A stretch of 64,000 nucleotides of DNA from Chitinophaga agri (GCF_010093065.1 NZ_CP048113.1:6590001-6654000), one strand, 5' to 3'. Positions 18,754-28,202 are shown, counted from the stretch's first letter. Numbers and translations: made by a program. Notes: generated from the letters alone by a model not told the origin.

Positions 18754-19848
18754 ATGATCACTACGGAGCAGATATTGAAGGCTTTGAGCAATGTGGAAGA
18801 GCCTGATCTGGGGAAGGACCTGGTAACACTGAATATGGTGAAAGACATTGAGATTGATGGTAATAAGGTGACCTTTACCGTTGTCCTCACGACCCCTGCC
18901 TGCCCGCTGAAAGATCTGATCAGGAATGCCTGTGTGAATGCAATTCACCACCTTGTAAGCAAGGAGGCGGTAGTTCAAGTAAATATGACGGCTAACGTAA
19001 ACTCCAACAGGAAAGATGGCAGAAGTATATTACCTAACGTGAAAAATATCATCGTAGTCGCTTCCGGTAAAGGAGGTGTAGGTAAATCTACTGTGGCAAC
19101 TAACCTGGCCCTGGCCCTGTCTGAAGGCGGCGCCAAGGTAGGACTCATGGATGCAGATATTTACGGCCCGTCCTTACCGATTATGTTCGGTATTCGCGGA
19201 GAACGCCCCATGATGGAGAGTGTAGAAGGAAAAGGCATGATAGTCCCACTGGAGAAACACGGTATAAAACTGATGTCCATCGGGTCACTGATAGATGAAA
19301 AGCAGGCAGTTGTATGGCGCGGCCCGATGGCGAGCAGCGCATTAAAACAGTTCCTCACGGATGTGAACTGGGGAGAGCTGGATTACCTGGTAATTGATAC
19401 GCCTCCGGGCACAGGTGATATTCACCTGACACTGGTGCAGACTGTACCGGTTACCGGCGTCGTAATGGTGACCACTCCACAGGATGTGGCCCTGGCAGAT
19501 GCTAAAAAGGGAATCGCATTCTTTACCGGACAGGTCAATGTACCGATCCTGGGGCTGATTGAGAATATGGCCTATTTCACACCAGCCGAATTACCCAATA
19601 ACAAGTATTACATCTTCGGTCAGGAGGGTGGTAAACGTCTGGCAGAACAGCTGGAAATGCCATTCCTGGGTCAGATACCACTGGTGCAGAGCATCCGCGA
19701 AGGTGGTGATGAAGGCGTACCAGCAATGGTGGGTCCGGATAATCCGACTAAACTGGCGTTTATGGGAGTGGCGAGCATCGTTGCCCGTAACATTGCCATG
19801 AGAAATGCGAACGTTGCGCCTACAAAGATCGTAGAGGTGTTTGTGTAA
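18754..19848 (+). CDS. Mrp/ApbC family iron-sulfur cluster carrier-like ATPase
   Basis: 364 residues. The first about 85 residues are a MIP18/DUF59 domain (EPDLGKDLVTLNMV, TTPACPLKD), followed by a deviant Walker A GKGGVGKST near 104, and the SIMIBI ATPase core with DADIYGPSLP and DTPPGTGD. The canonical C-P-x-C pair that bridges the Fe-S cluster in the E. coli ApbC type is absent: the corresponding region reads NMAYFTPAELPNNKYYIFG. This is usual for Bacteroidota members as far as I recall. Apparently monocistronic. Confidence 0.92.
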   Translation: MITTEQILKALSNVEEPDLGKDLVTLNMVKDIEIDGNKVTFTVVLTTPACPLKDLIRNACVNAIHHLVSKEAVVQVNMTANVNSNRKDGRSILPNVKNIIVVASGKGGVGKSTVATNLALALSEGGAKVGLMDADIYGPSLPIMFGIRGERPMMESVEGKGMIVPLEKHGIKLMSIGSLIDEKQAVVWRGPMASSALKQFLTDVNWGELDYLVIDTPPGTGDIHLTLVQTVPVTGVVMVTTPQDVALADAKKGIAFFTGQVNVPILGLIENMAYFTPAELPNNKYYIFGQEGGKRLAEQLEMPFLGQIPLVQSIREGGDEGVPAMVGPDNPTKLAFMGVASIVARNIAMRNANVAPTKIVEVFV

Positions 19849-19868
19849 GCAGCATGTTATTACATAAG

Positions 19869-19902
19869 AAAAGCCATCGCGCCTTCGGCGGATGGCTTTT
19901 TT
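19869..19902 (+). terminator. Terminator of the Mrp gene
   Basis: A 10-bp stem AAAAGCCATC/GATGGCTTTT with GC-rich loop containing its own small hairpin, followed by T residues; 20 bases after the stop. Confidence 0.9.
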
Positions 19903-19927
19903 CGTTTTTATAGCGCATCTGATACCA

Positions 19928-21283
19928 CTACATAATAAATGGTTTACCTCCAACCATTACCTCCTGGGTTTTCTCGTCGAAAGTCGCTTTCATACCAGTA
20001 CGGTAAGCCGCATTGGCCATGATCAGCGCAATGGAGTGAGAGTAGGCCGCTTCTATAGGTGCATTGGCCGGTTTGCGGTCACGTACGGACTGCATCCAGT
20101 TACGCATGTGCGCGTTGGTCAGCGGATCGCCTCCCATATTGGCGCCGGTAGCCGCTTTGGTCTCATTGGTGGTCAGGGTCATTTCCGGCAACAGGTTCGC
20201 ATGCATTCCCATTTCCTGTGCTTCTCTTTCTGACAGACCGCCCGTAGGAGTGATCTTATTCTTATCGATGTCAATCGTACCGCCGTTGGAATAGTACATC
20301 TCCTTGGTACCGCCGGCGGAATTGGAGAAACGGGAACTGTAGGCTACCTGGAAGCCGGTGGACGGATCATTCTGCGGACCGTAATCAAATACCGCAGTAA
20401 CGGTATCCGCATTGGTACGGCCGTCTTTCCACATATAGATACCGCCGTTGGCCACCGCACTACGAGGGTGCTGCAGACCGGTAAACCAGTGTACGGTATC
20501 GATCTGGTGAGTCATCCATTGACCGAAAATACCGGAGGAATAAGGCCAGAAAAGACGGTATTCCAGGTATTTACGCGGATCCCAGTTGTCTTTCGGACGA
20601 CCGGCCAGGAAACGTTGCCAGTCCACATCTTCCTGACGGATATCTTTCACCAGGCCTGGCCTGCGCCAGCGGCCGGGCTGATTCACATTCCAGGTCATTT
20701 CCACCATGGTGATCGGGCCGAATTTGCCTTCCTTGATGAAATTATTTGCAGCATGATAACTATCGCCACTGCGACGTTGTGTACCTACCTGGAAGATCTT
20801 TCCGGAATCTTTGACTGCTTTCAGCGCTTTACGGGCATCGTCCATCGTTTCTGCGAATGGTTTTTCGCAGTAAACATCCATCTTATTGCCTACAGCCTCT
20901 ATTGTATGAAAGGCATGCTGGAAGTCGGCCGTTGCAACGATCACTGCATCCAGGTCTTTCATTTTATATAATTCGTCATTATTGACGCAGGCTTTCACCT
21001 CATGTCCGGCTTTCTTTTCCAGGAACGCCTTACCTTCCTCACGCCGCCGGTTCCAGATATCAGATACCGCGATCATGTCGAAATTCAGTTCTTTATGATT
21101 GGAAAAGAAGCAGGGTAACAATGTTTGCCTTGCACGGTCAGAAAAGCCTACCAATCCTACGTTGACCCTGTCATTGGCACCCATGATACGGGCATAACTG
21201 CTGGCAGGCAGTCCCATTGCGCTGAGCGTAACGCCTGCGGTGGTAAGCATGGAGTTTTTCAGGAATTCACGACGTGATTTCAT
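19928..21283 (-). CDS. Gfo/Idh/MocA family oxidoreductase, Tat-exported
   Basis: 451 residues. The N-terminus carries a twin-arginine signal (SRREFLKNS then a weakly hydrophobic stretch), so the folded cofactor-bound protein would be exported. The Rossmann domain begins at VNVGLVGF, and the EKPFAE motif (near residue 145) fits the conserved lysine region of the family. The C-terminal half is the typical alpha/beta substrate domain. Such secreted paralogues in Bacteroidota often act on sugars or inositols, but the substrate is unknown. It follows the sugar isomerase-like gene by 25 bases on the same strand, suggesting joint sugar metabolism. Confidence 0.88.
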   Translation of the reverse strand: MKSRREFLKNSMLTTAGVTLSAMGLPASSYARIMGANDRVNVGLVGFSDRARQTLLPCFFSNHKELNFDMIAVSDIWNRRREEGKAFLEKKAGHEVKACVNNDELYKMKDLDAVIVATADFQHAFHTIEAVGNKMDVYCEKPFAETMDDARKALKAVKDSGKIFQVGTQRRSGDSYHAANNFIKEGKFGPITMVEMTWNVNQPGRWRRPGLVKDIRQEDVDWQRFLAGRPKDNWDPRKYLEYRLFWPYSSGIFGQWMTHQIDTVHWFTGLQHPRSAVANGGIYMWKDGRTNADTVTAVFDYGPQNDPSTGFQVAYSSRFSNSAGGTKEMYYSNGGTIDIDKNKITPTGGLSEREAQEMGMHANLLPEMTLTTNETKAATGANMGGDPLTNAHMRNWMQSVRDRKPANAPIEAAYSHSIALIMANAAYRTGMKATFDEKTQEVMVGGKPFIM

Positions 21284-21308
21284 GCTGTTTTGTATTTAAG
21301 AGTGTTGA

Positions 21309-22169
21309 TTATTTACTGTAAGCGGTCCTGATCTGTTGCTGCATGTAATCCAGCGTAGGTTTACCCTGCTCCTTCATATTATCCCAGCGACATTCCAGGG
21401 AGATCCGGCCTGTATACCCGATACTGCCCAACGCCGCTATATAGGGCGCTACATCGTCACCGGTCGATCCGGGGGCGGTACGCTTTTCCCTTTCGGCGAT
21501 ATGACAGTGAACCAGGTTTTTACGTGCTTTTTTCAGCATGTCCGGCGATTCATATTCCTTCAGCATATGATAGATATCGGCCGTCAGTTTGAAGTTCGGA
21601 TGATTAACAGCTGTCACCACTGCATTGGCTTCTGCCAGTGTGGTCACGAAATTGGTCTCGGTGGTGTTCAGATTCTCAATGGCGATCACCACATCATATT
21701 TTTTAGCTACTACCGCCATTTTACGGCATAAATCCACAAACTCGAGCGTAGCGGAGTCTTTACTATAATTATCTGGTAACTTACGGGCATTGCCACTGCC
21801 CAGTACGATCAGTTTGATACCGGCCGTTTTCGCCCTGGCCATGACACTTTGCACATATTCCAGTACCTGCCGCTCTTTCACGTCCGGGCCAGTCAGCCTG
21901 ATATCCGACGGAAAGAAGCTGTTGCACGTTTGCACAGGGCATTGTAATTTTTTGAGCTGGGCCAGCTGCAGCCGGAAAGTGTCTTCCGGAATGGCGGGAG
22001 AGAGCAGTTTCTGTACGCTTTCCTCTATATAAACATAGCCGGAAGCATGTAATAAGCTATCATTCGTTCGGGAACTACAAACGCCTACCCGGGGATGACC
22101 GGCTTGTGCATTCGATTGCAAAGCATGTAGGAAGATGGCAAAAAATAGCAGCAGTGAATAGTTTTTCAT
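21309..22169 (-). CDS. Secreted sugar phosphate isomerase/epimerase-like protein
   Basis: 286 residues with a signal peptide (LLLFFAIFLHALQSNAQ). The TIM-barrel AP-endonuclease-2 fold is indicated by metal-ligand style motifs: VIAIENLNTTE, LTADIYHMLKE and HCHIAERE, which supply glutamate, aspartate and histidine ligands. The substrate is probably a free sugar or cyclitol rather than a phosphorylated one, since the protein is exported. It is the first gene of a two-gene run with the Gfo/Idh/MocA oxidoreductase. Confidence 0.85.
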   Translation of the reverse strand: MKNYSLLLFFAIFLHALQSNAQAGHPRVGVCSSRTNDSLLHASGYVYIEESVQKLLSPAIPEDTFRLQLAQLKKLQCPVQTCNSFFPSDIRLTGPDVKERQVLEYVQSVMARAKTAGIKLIVLGSGNARKLPDNYSKDSATLEFVDLCRKMAVVAKKYDVVIAIENLNTTETNFVTTLAEANAVVTAVNHPNFKLTADIYHMLKEYESPDMLKKARKNLVHCHIAEREKRTAPGSTGDDVAPYIAALGSIGYTGRISLECRWDNMKEQGKPTLDYMQQQIRTAYSK

Positions 22170-22299
22170 AACAACTTTTTCATAAACGGGTGGGTAAAAG
22201 TTAGGAACAATATTTTATAAATCCAAAAGGTCACCGGAAAGGAAGATATAATTTCCGGTCTATCTGCCTGAAAAACACGCAGATTAATAACCTGTGTTT

Positions 22300-22331
22300 G
22301 TTCGTCGCTAGTTCGTCGCTAGTTCGTCGCT
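22300..22331. repeat. Three tandem 11-bp repeats
   Basis: GTTCGTCGCTA repeats at 22300, 22311 and 22322 (the last one 10 of 11 bases). It is in the 350-base gap between the minus-strand isomerase-like gene and pyrF. The rest of this gap holds no recognised gene. Confidence 0.7.
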
Positions 22332-22492
22332 TGTAGCTCCACTGTCCATTGGAACATTGCAGGTACTATTACTGCATGTCATCACCAGGGTGGAAAGGTT
22401 TCGGAGAGATTTCCCTATATTTATAATAGTCCGGGATGCGTATTTCATATTAGCTAATATTACTTTTCAAACGGCATTGCTTAAGTTTTACT

Positions 22493-22500
22493 TAACTTTG
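22493..22500 (+). promoter_or_regulatory. Bacteroidota -7 promoter box before pyrF
   Basis: TAACTTTG matches TAnnTTTG, 19 bases before the pyrF start, with an upstream A/T-rich tract but no strong -33 box. Confidence 0.6.
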
Positions 22501-22519
22501 CGCCCCAAATCAATCATTT

Positions 22520-23341
22520 ATGAACAGACAGGAACTGGTGAATCTGATTAAAGAGAAGCAATCTTATCTCTGTGTGGGATTAGATACAGATCTTCAAAAG
22601 ATCCCCCGCCATCTACTTTCACATCCAGACCCCGTATTTGCTTTTAACAAGGCTATCATTGATGCCACAAAGGACCTTTGTGTGTCCTACAAGATCAATA
22701 CCGCCTTCTATGAGTGTATGGGTATCCGTGGCTGGGAAAGCCTTCAACGTACGGTGGAATATATCCCTTCCGGGCTGTTTACCATTGCCGATGCCAAACG
22801 TGGAGACATAGGCAATACCTCCACACAATACGCCAAGACATTCTTTGAGACATACAACTTCGACGCTGTTACCGTAGCTCCTTATATGGGCCGTGACAGT
22901 GTACAGCCTTTCCTTTCTTTCAGTGAGAAATGGACCATCATGCTGGGACTTACTTCCAACGAAGGTAGCGAGGATTTCCAGTTACAGCGGTCCGGTGATG
23001 AATACCTCTACGAAAAGGTACTGAAAGCCGGGATGAGCTGGGGAACGCCTGAAAACCTGATGTTTGTGGTAGGTGCTACCCGGACTTCCCAGTTGGGTGC
23101 CATCCGTAAACTGGTGCCAGACCATTTCTTCCTGGTTCCAGGTGTAGGTGCCCAGGGTGGCAGTCTGCAGGAAATTTCCGCCCAGGCAATGAACAAGGAT
23201 TGTGGTCTGCTGGTAAACTCCAGCCGCGGGATTATCTACGCCGGCAACGGAGAAGATTTTGCCCAGGATGCCCGCAATGCCGCTCAGGAACTGCAAAAGG
23301 AAATGGCAGAACATCTCGCCGCTCACAAGACCTTCGCTTAA
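22520..23341 (+). CDS. pyrF: Orotidine 5'-phosphate decarboxylase (type 2)
   Basis: 273 residues. [16 protein letters not shown] and [12 protein letters not shown] (D91, K93, D96) form the active-site charges. The length and the sequence [10 protein letters not shown] fit the longer type-2 PyrF group found in Bacteroidota. It decarboxylates OMP to UMP in the cytoplasm. A terminator follows, so it looks monocistronic. Confidence 0.95.
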   Translation: MNRQELVNLIKEKQSYLCVGLDTDLQKIPRHLLSHPDPVFAFNKAIIDATKDLCVSYKINTAFYECMGIRGWESLQRTVEYIPSGLFTIADAKRGDIGNTSTQYAKTFFETYNFDAVTVAPYMGRDSVQPFLSFSEKWTIMLGLTSNEGSEDFQLQRSGDEYLYEKVLKAGMSWGTPENLMFVVGATRTSQLGAIRKLVPDHFFLVPGVGAQGGSLQEISAQAMNKDCGLLVNSSRGIIYAGNGEDFAQDARNAAQELQKEMAEHLAAHKTFA

Positions 23342-23375
23342 CTGACAGCTCAGCTGTAACCAGCTGGATATCGCA

Positions 23376-23433
23376 GTCCATAGTCAGCCGTTATATTCCT
23401 TACCGGAATGTTCGCAGACTATGGACTTTTTTT
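23376..23433 (+). terminator. Probable terminator of pyrF
   Basis: A 10-bp stem GTCCATAGTC/GACTATGGAC with a long inner loop is followed by a T tract. Confidence 0.75.
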
Positions 23434-23477
23434 GTCCATGAATCATTAAATTGAGACAGACTAAAAACGTGTTCCAC

Positions 23478-24656
23478 ATGCTTAAAGACCTGTTTCAATC
23501 CCCCGATTATTTCCACGTGGATGACTTGTTAACCGAAGAACATCTCATGGTACGCGACGCTGTAAGGCAATGGGTAAAGAAAGATATATCCCCCATTATA
23601 GAAGATGCCTGTCAGTCAGCAACTTTTCCTGCTCACATTATCAAAGGTTTAGGTGAACTGGGCTGTTTCGGCCCCACGATCCCGCAGGAGTATGGCGGCG
23701 GCGGGATGGATCATATCGCCTACGGACTGATGATGCAGGAACTGGAAAGAGGGGATAGCGGGATCAGGTCTACGGCCTCAGTACAGGGTTCTCTGGTCAT
23801 GTACCCTATCTTCACTTTTGGTAGTGAAGCACAAAAACGTAAATATTTACCTAAACTGGCTACCGGTGAATGGATGGGCTGTTTCGGATTAACAGAACCC
23901 GACCATGGTTCCGACCCCGGCAGTATGATCACGCATTTTAAAGATGCCGGTGATCACGTAATACTCAACGGTGCTAAAATGTGGATATCCAACGCACCTT
24001 TCGCACAGATCGCTGTGGTATGGGCCAAAGATGAAGAAGGGAAGATCCGCGGACTCATTGTGGAACGCGGTATGGAAGGGTTTACCACGCCGGAGACCAA
24101 AGGAAAATGGAGCCTGCGGGCCAGCGCTACCGGTGAACTGGTATTCGACAATGTCAAAGTGCCTAAGGAAAATATATTCCCTGACACCAAAGGACTGAAA
24201 GGGCCGCTTAGCTGCCTGTCTTCCGCCCGGTACGGCATCGCCTGGGGGGTGATAGGTGCGGCCATGGATTGTTACGATACTGCCCTCCGTTACGCCAAAG
24301 AACGGATACAGTTTGGTAAGCCTATCGCCGGCTTTCAGCTGACGCAAAAGAAGCTGTCAGAAATGATCACCGAGATCACAAAGGCACAACTCATGAACTG
24401 GCGTCTGGGCGTCCTGAAAAACGAAGGCAAGGCCACCCCGGCTCAAATATCTATGGCGAAACGCAATTCCTGTGACATCGCCACCCGTATTGCCAGAGAT
24501 GCCCGCCAGATAATGGGAGGAGCCGGCATTACCGGGGAATATTCTATTATGCGCCACATGATGAATCTCGAAAGCGTGATCACTTATGAAGGCACACATG
24601 AAATACATCTCCTCATCACCGGACAGGATATCACGGGATTAGATGCCTTTCATTGA
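23478..24656 (+). CDS. Glutaryl-CoA dehydrogenase-like acyl-CoA dehydrogenase
   Basis: 392 residues from the ATG at 23478 (a TTG at 23451 would add nine residues). The sequence follows human glutaryl-CoA dehydrogenase closely over its whole length: RSTASVQGSLVM (arginine of the substrate carboxylate site), FGLTEPDHGSDP, LRASATGELV, ARYGIAWGVIG, and the catalytic base E371 in YEGTHEIH. FAD-dependent oxidative decarboxylation of glutaryl-CoA to crotonyl-CoA in lysine/tryptophan-type degradation is therefore likely, with the product joining beta-oxidation that would use the 3-hydroxyacyl-CoA dehydrogenase at 16975-17865. Confidence 0.92.
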   Translation: MLKDLFQSPDYFHVDDLLTEEHLMVRDAVRQWVKKDISPIIEDACQSATFPAHIIKGLGELGCFGPTIPQEYGGGGMDHIAYGLMMQELERGDSGIRSTASVQGSLVMYPIFTFGSEAQKRKYLPKLATGEWMGCFGLTEPDHGSDPGSMITHFKDAGDHVILNGAKMWISNAPFAQIAVVWAKDEEGKIRGLIVERGMEGFTTPETKGKWSLRASATGELVFDNVKVPKENIFPDTKGLKGPLSCLSSARYGIAWGVIGAAMDCYDTALRYAKERIQFGKPIAGFQLTQKKLSEMITEITKAQLMNWRLGVLKNEGKATPAQISMAKRNSCDIATRIARDARQIMGGAGITGEYSIMRHMMNLESVITYEGTHEIHLLITGQDITGLDAFH

Positions 24657-24684
24657 TAATAACCGCAATGTTAATTAGAATTGG

Positions 24685-24765
24685 AAATTAGGCATCAGGA
24701 ATTAACGCGGAGATTAAATTATGTTTTGATCGCCGCGCTAATTCTTAATTCGTAATGCCTAATTT
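24685..24765. repeat. Imperfect AT-rich inverted repeat between two genes
   Basis: AAATTAGGCAT (24685-24695) and ATGCCTAATTT (24755-24765) are perfect inverted arms; inner parts also pair partly (ACGCGG/CCGCGC, GAATTA/TAATTC). The whole 81 bases lie between the acyl-CoA dehydrogenase and apbE genes and could form a hairpin in RNA. It resembles AT-rich intergenic palindromes that are scattered in this group. Confidence 0.55.
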
Positions 24766-24771
24766 TAAAAG

Positions 24772-25806
24772 ATGAATAAGATGACCGGCAGACGGGCTTT
24801 TGCAGGATGGAGCATCCTGTTATGTATTAGTGTAGGTTGGCATTCCAGGGTGTCCGCACAAAAACTGGTGGAAGTCAGCGGACAGGCACAGGGCACCTAC
24901 TTTATTGTAAAGTATGTCTCGAACGATACTACTTCTCTGCGTCCGCAGATAGATTCCCTGTTCGGAGTGATTGATCATTCCCTGTCACTTTACAAACCAG
25001 GCTCCCTGATCAATCAGTTCAATGAGGGAAATGAAGTACAGATGGACGAACATATGGCCTATGTCATCAAGCGTTCCCTGGAAATCAGTAAAAGTACTAA
25101 CGGTGCTTTTGATATCACAGTAAAGCCATTGGTAGACGCCTGGGGGTTCGGTGTACATAAACCTGCCGCACAACATGTACCCGGTCCCGATACCCTGAAA
25201 CGTATACTGCGGTATGTAGGTTCGAAATATCTGCAGGTACACGGACAAACACTCGTGAAACGGAAGAAGGACGTCCAGATCGATTGTAATGGCATTGCCC
25301 AGGGATATACAACAGATGTCATTGCCCGTTTTCTGCAACAAAAGGGTATCACTGATTATCTCGTGGATGTAGGTGGTGAATTGGCGGGCAGCGGTAAAAA
25401 TCATCGTGGGAAGATATGGACCGTAGGTATTGAAACGCCCGCTGCCATTGAGTCACCTTATCCTGCACAGGCCCTGCTGGAACTGAATAATAAAGCTATT
25501 ACCACCAGCGGTAATTATCGTCGGTTCTTTGAACAGGGAGGTACCCGTTTTACACATAGTATCAACCCGTCTACCGGGCAAGCCCTGCATAGTAATATCA
25601 TTGCGGTAACGGTCATGGCGAAAGATGCGGTTACAGCTGATGGGTATGATAATGCACTGATATTAATGGGGGTGGAAAAGGGACTGGATTTTATCAGGAA
25701 ACATCCGGAATACGGGCTGGACGCCTACTTCATTTACAAAAATAAAAAGGGAGAAATCACTACAGCTTTTTCTGCTGGCTATAGTAAGATCGTGCTGACC
25801 AGGTAA
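24772..25806 (+). CDS. apbE: FAD:protein FMN transferase
   Basis: 344 residues. A signal sequence (hydrophobic segment, then SAQ) precedes the ApbE domain with SLYKPGSLINQFN, DAWGFGV, DCNGIAQGYTTDV, VDVGGEL and THSINPSTGQ. It transfers FMN from FAD to a threonine of target proteins such as Na+-NQR subunits; as an exported protein it acts in the periplasm. The target is not in this window. Confidence 0.93.
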   Translation: MNKMTGRRAFAGWSILLCISVGWHSRVSAQKLVEVSGQAQGTYFIVKYVSNDTTSLRPQIDSLFGVIDHSLSLYKPGSLINQFNEGNEVQMDEHMAYVIKRSLEISKSTNGAFDITVKPLVDAWGFGVHKPAAQHVPGPDTLKRILRYVGSKYLQVHGQTLVKRKKDVQIDCNGIAQGYTTDVIARFLQQKGITDYLVDVGGELAGSGKNHRGKIWTVGIETPAAIESPYPAQALLELNNKAITTSGNYRRFFEQGGTRFTHSINPSTGQALHSNIIAVTVMAKDAVTADGYDNALILMGVEKGLDFIRKHPEYGLDAYFIYKNKKGEITTAFSAGYSKIVLTR

Positions 25807-25856
25807 AGGCATTGGTAACAAATGACCTGACAATACAAAGTGTCTTCTACAAAAGT

Positions 25857-25889
25857 AAAGCCGCCTCAATGGTCGATTGAAGCGGCTTT
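25857..25889. terminator. Bidirectional terminator between apbE and an outer-membrane gene
   Basis: A 14-bp stem with one mismatch (AAAGCCGC... / ...GCGGCTTT) and a 5-base loop between convergent genes; T runs on both sides. Confidence 0.8.
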
Positions 25890-25925
25890 CTCCTGAAACA
25901 TGGTTCTTATAGTATACAGTTATAC

Positions 25926-26546
25926 TTAGTTGATGTGAAATCTCAGTCCCACATTGGCCTGTACCACATTATAACTTGTAATCTCCTGCTGTTTATATGG
26001 CGAGTAGCTATACTGCACACTGGCGTTAAACAATAACGGAGAGCCTTTACCGAAAGGAATATTCACCCCTACTTCAGGCGAAGCGGCAAACTGCCAGCTG
26101 TTATCCCTGTCGGTGAACTGACCATAGTATTTATTATACAGCATATTCACCGTACCTAATCCCAGACCTACATAAGGAATGATCGCCTTATCAGGTTTTG
26201 TCAGCTGATATTGTACAGTGGCCAGTATTGGTGTCACCTGTAACGTGCGTGTCTGCACAGCGGAGATATCAGACCCTTTGTCAGAATAGACTGCTCTTGG
26301 CAGCCGCTGATAAAATTCCTGGAATCCGCTTCTGATACCAATGGCCAGCTGGTCATTCAGCTGATATTGTAAGCCGGCTCGCCATCCGCGGAAGCTGGTT
26401 TTGTTTGTATAATCTTTCAGCGAACCCAAAGGCTGTGCAATGGAGTAATCCACATTGACAGATAAGGGAGAACGTACCTGCGAAAATGCACTTTGTACGC
26501 CCAGAGAGGCTACCATCAGCAATATCCAAAGCTTTATACTTTTCAT
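25926..26546 (-). CDS. Outer membrane beta-barrel protein
   Basis: 206 residues. A signal peptide (ILLMVASLGVQSAFSQ) is followed by alternating amphipathic strands (LSVNVDYSIAQPLG, TLQVTPILATVQYQL, LLFNASVQYSYSPY), ending VGLRFHIN, whose final residues suit assembly into the outer membrane. The size corresponds to an eight-stranded barrel of the OmpX/OmpW type. Function unknown. Follows the DUF4136 lipoprotein gene by 22 bases on the same strand. Confidence 0.82.
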   Translation of the reverse strand: MKSIKLWILLMVASLGVQSAFSQVRSPLSVNVDYSIAQPLGSLKDYTNKTSFRGWRAGLQYQLNDQLAIGIRSGFQEFYQRLPRAVYSDKGSDISAVQTRTLQVTPILATVQYQLTKPDKAIIPYVGLGLGTVNMLYNKYYGQFTDRDNSWQFAASPEVGVNIPFGKGSPLLFNASVQYSYSPYKQQEITSYNVVQANVGLRFHIN

Positions 26547-26568
26547 CTCAGTCTCTTTTTAAGTGAAT

Positions 26569-27201
26569 TTATTGGTTGTTGGCTTTCAGATAGGTGGACT
26601 GTGCAAATACAGCGGACACCATACTGTCAACATTATTAATATTCCATACACCACTACCACGCAGCATCGCGTTCCATACCGCTACCAGCTGGTTGTTACG
26701 TGGGTTTTTCAGGTCTACCACGTCAATGGATACCGCCCGTTCCTGCTGATACACCTGGTAATAGGATGGCCAGTAATAGCCATAACCCGGATATCCCCAA
26801 TAAAAAGGATCATAATAACCACCTATGCCTGTCCAGTAACCCGGATCGTAATAGATGGCACTGTATGTATTGTCTATGCGTGTGAGGTTAACCGCCAGAT
26901 CAGGCTTTGCCGCCCGCTCCACACGCGTATAACCGCGCGCTTCCAGTGAAGCCGCCACATCTGCGATCAGTTTCTTGTCGTAGTCGGTCAGGGCACGTCG
27001 CTCATTAGTATTAGTAGCCACTGCCACCGAGTCGACAATGCTGAACGTTTTATAGGATGAGAAATTTACGCTGTCGTCGTAGTTTGTTACATAGATCCTG
27101 GATTCTTCTTCTGTCATATCTTTCAGCGGATCCTTACTACAACTGCTGAATGACATTGTTACACCTAATGCGGCGCACATTACTAACATGACTCTTTTCA
27201 T
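26569..27201 (-). CDS. DUF4136 lipoprotein
   Basis: 210 residues from the ATG at 27201 (a GTG two codons earlier is less likely). The lipobox SFSSC gives an acylated cysteine at the end of the signal peptide. The following domain (YDDSVNFSSYKTFSIVDS, ADVAASLEARGYTRVE, PDLAVNL) is DUF4136, of unknown function. A tyrosine/glycine/proline-rich stretch (YYDPFYWGYPGYGYYWP) interrupts the domain near residues 125-150. Probably anchored in the periplasm or outer membrane. Confidence 0.88.
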   Translation of the reverse strand: MKRVMLVMCAALGVTMSFSSCSKDPLKDMTEEESRIYVTNYDDSVNFSSYKTFSIVDSVAVATNTNERRALTDYDKKLIADVAASLEARGYTRVERAAKPDLAVNLTRIDNTYSAIYYDPGYWTGIGGYYDPFYWGYPGYGYYWPSYYQVYQQERAVSIDVVDLKNPRNNQLVAVWNAMLRGSGVWNINNVDSMVSAVFAQSTYLKANNQ

Positions 27202-27431
27202 ATTCACGGGTTTTATTTTGTTGTTCTCTCAGTAGGTAACGGGAAGAAATGAGAACGTCTGCTATTGTTAACAATATATCAGGAAGTATGCCAACCGCTG
27301 TTCTTTCACGGGTGCGTCAGCATATATCCGTTTAACGTATTTGAACTATGGATGTTACATGAAGTTTATCTGCGAAATGTTAAGGTATTCCTAAAATGAG
27401 AGACAATACTGCTGGCAGGGAAGGGCTAATA

Positions 27432-27464
27432 ACAGCAAGGCCCGCATGAAGCGGGCCTTGCTGT
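27432..27464 (-). terminator. Strong hairpin after the HAD hydrolase gene
   Basis: A perfect 14-bp stem ACAGCAAGGCCCGC/GCGGGCCTTGCTGT with a 5-base loop lies 22 bases past the minus-strand stop. The T tract is weak, so it may be an RNA-stability structure as much as a terminator. Confidence 0.65.
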
Positions 27465-27486
27465 GAAATATGCTATGGATAGTGAG

Positions 27487-28131
27487 TTAAGAGTGCACGG
27501 CTGCACCATATACGGCCATCTCTTCCAGTGTCTTTCTTAAAGCTGCCGCAGAGGTAAAATGGATGCCATCAATACCACAGGCAGAAGCACCATGAATATT
27601 ACGGGCATTATCATCTATAAACAGGGTGGAATCTGCCTCAAGCTGATAACGGTCCAGCAGCAGATGATAAAAAGCTGCATCCGGTTTACGGATCTTTTCC
27701 CTTCCTGACACAACAATACCATCAAACCACTGCAGGAAAGGGTACGTCACCAATGCCAGCGGAAAAGTTTCATTAGACCAGTTCGTCAGGGCGTATATTT
27801 TATATTGATTGCTTTCTTTCAGTTCCCGGAGGATGTCTACGGTCTCTTCTATAGGTCCACCTAACATTTCCTTCCACCGGCCATAAAAAGCCCTTATTTC
27901 GGCCTCAAATTGCGGATGCTGGGTGATAAGCAGTTCGGTGCCGTCCTGCAGACTTCTACCTGCATCCTGCTCTTCATTCCAGGCGGAAGTACAGATGTTG
28001 GACAGAAAAAAGTCCGTTTCCGCTGCTGTAGCAAATACCTTGTCATAGAGATAACGGGGATTCCAGTCGATCAGCACAGCGCCCAGATCAAACACCAGAT
28101 TGGAATATTGTTTAGTTACAGCAGTCTTCAT
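27487..28131 (-). CDS. HAD-superfamily hydrolase (YihX-like)
   Basis: 214 residues. Motif I is VFDLGAVL, with the second aspartate replaced by glycine as in the YihX/alpha-D-glucose-1-phosphatase group; motif II ALTNWS; motif III lysine in KIRKPD; motif IV FIDDN. The fold is a type IA cap (after motif I). Likely a phosphatase acting on sugar phosphates, the substrate is not determined. Confidence 0.88.
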   Translation of the reverse strand: MKTAVTKQYSNLVFDLGAVLIDWNPRYLYDKVFATAAETDFFLSNICTSAWNEEQDAGRSLQDGTELLITQHPQFEAEIRAFYGRWKEMLGGPIEETVDILRELKESNQYKIYALTNWSNETFPLALVTYPFLQWFDGIVVSGREKIRKPDAAFYHLLLDRYQLEADSTLFIDDNARNIHGASACGIDGIHFTSAAALRKTLEEMAVYGAAVHS

Positions 28132-28202
28132 ATGGATAAAGATAATGGTTTTTATAAATTACGGAAAAATATAAAATGTTACAATGATGCGGAAATAAAC
28201 AG

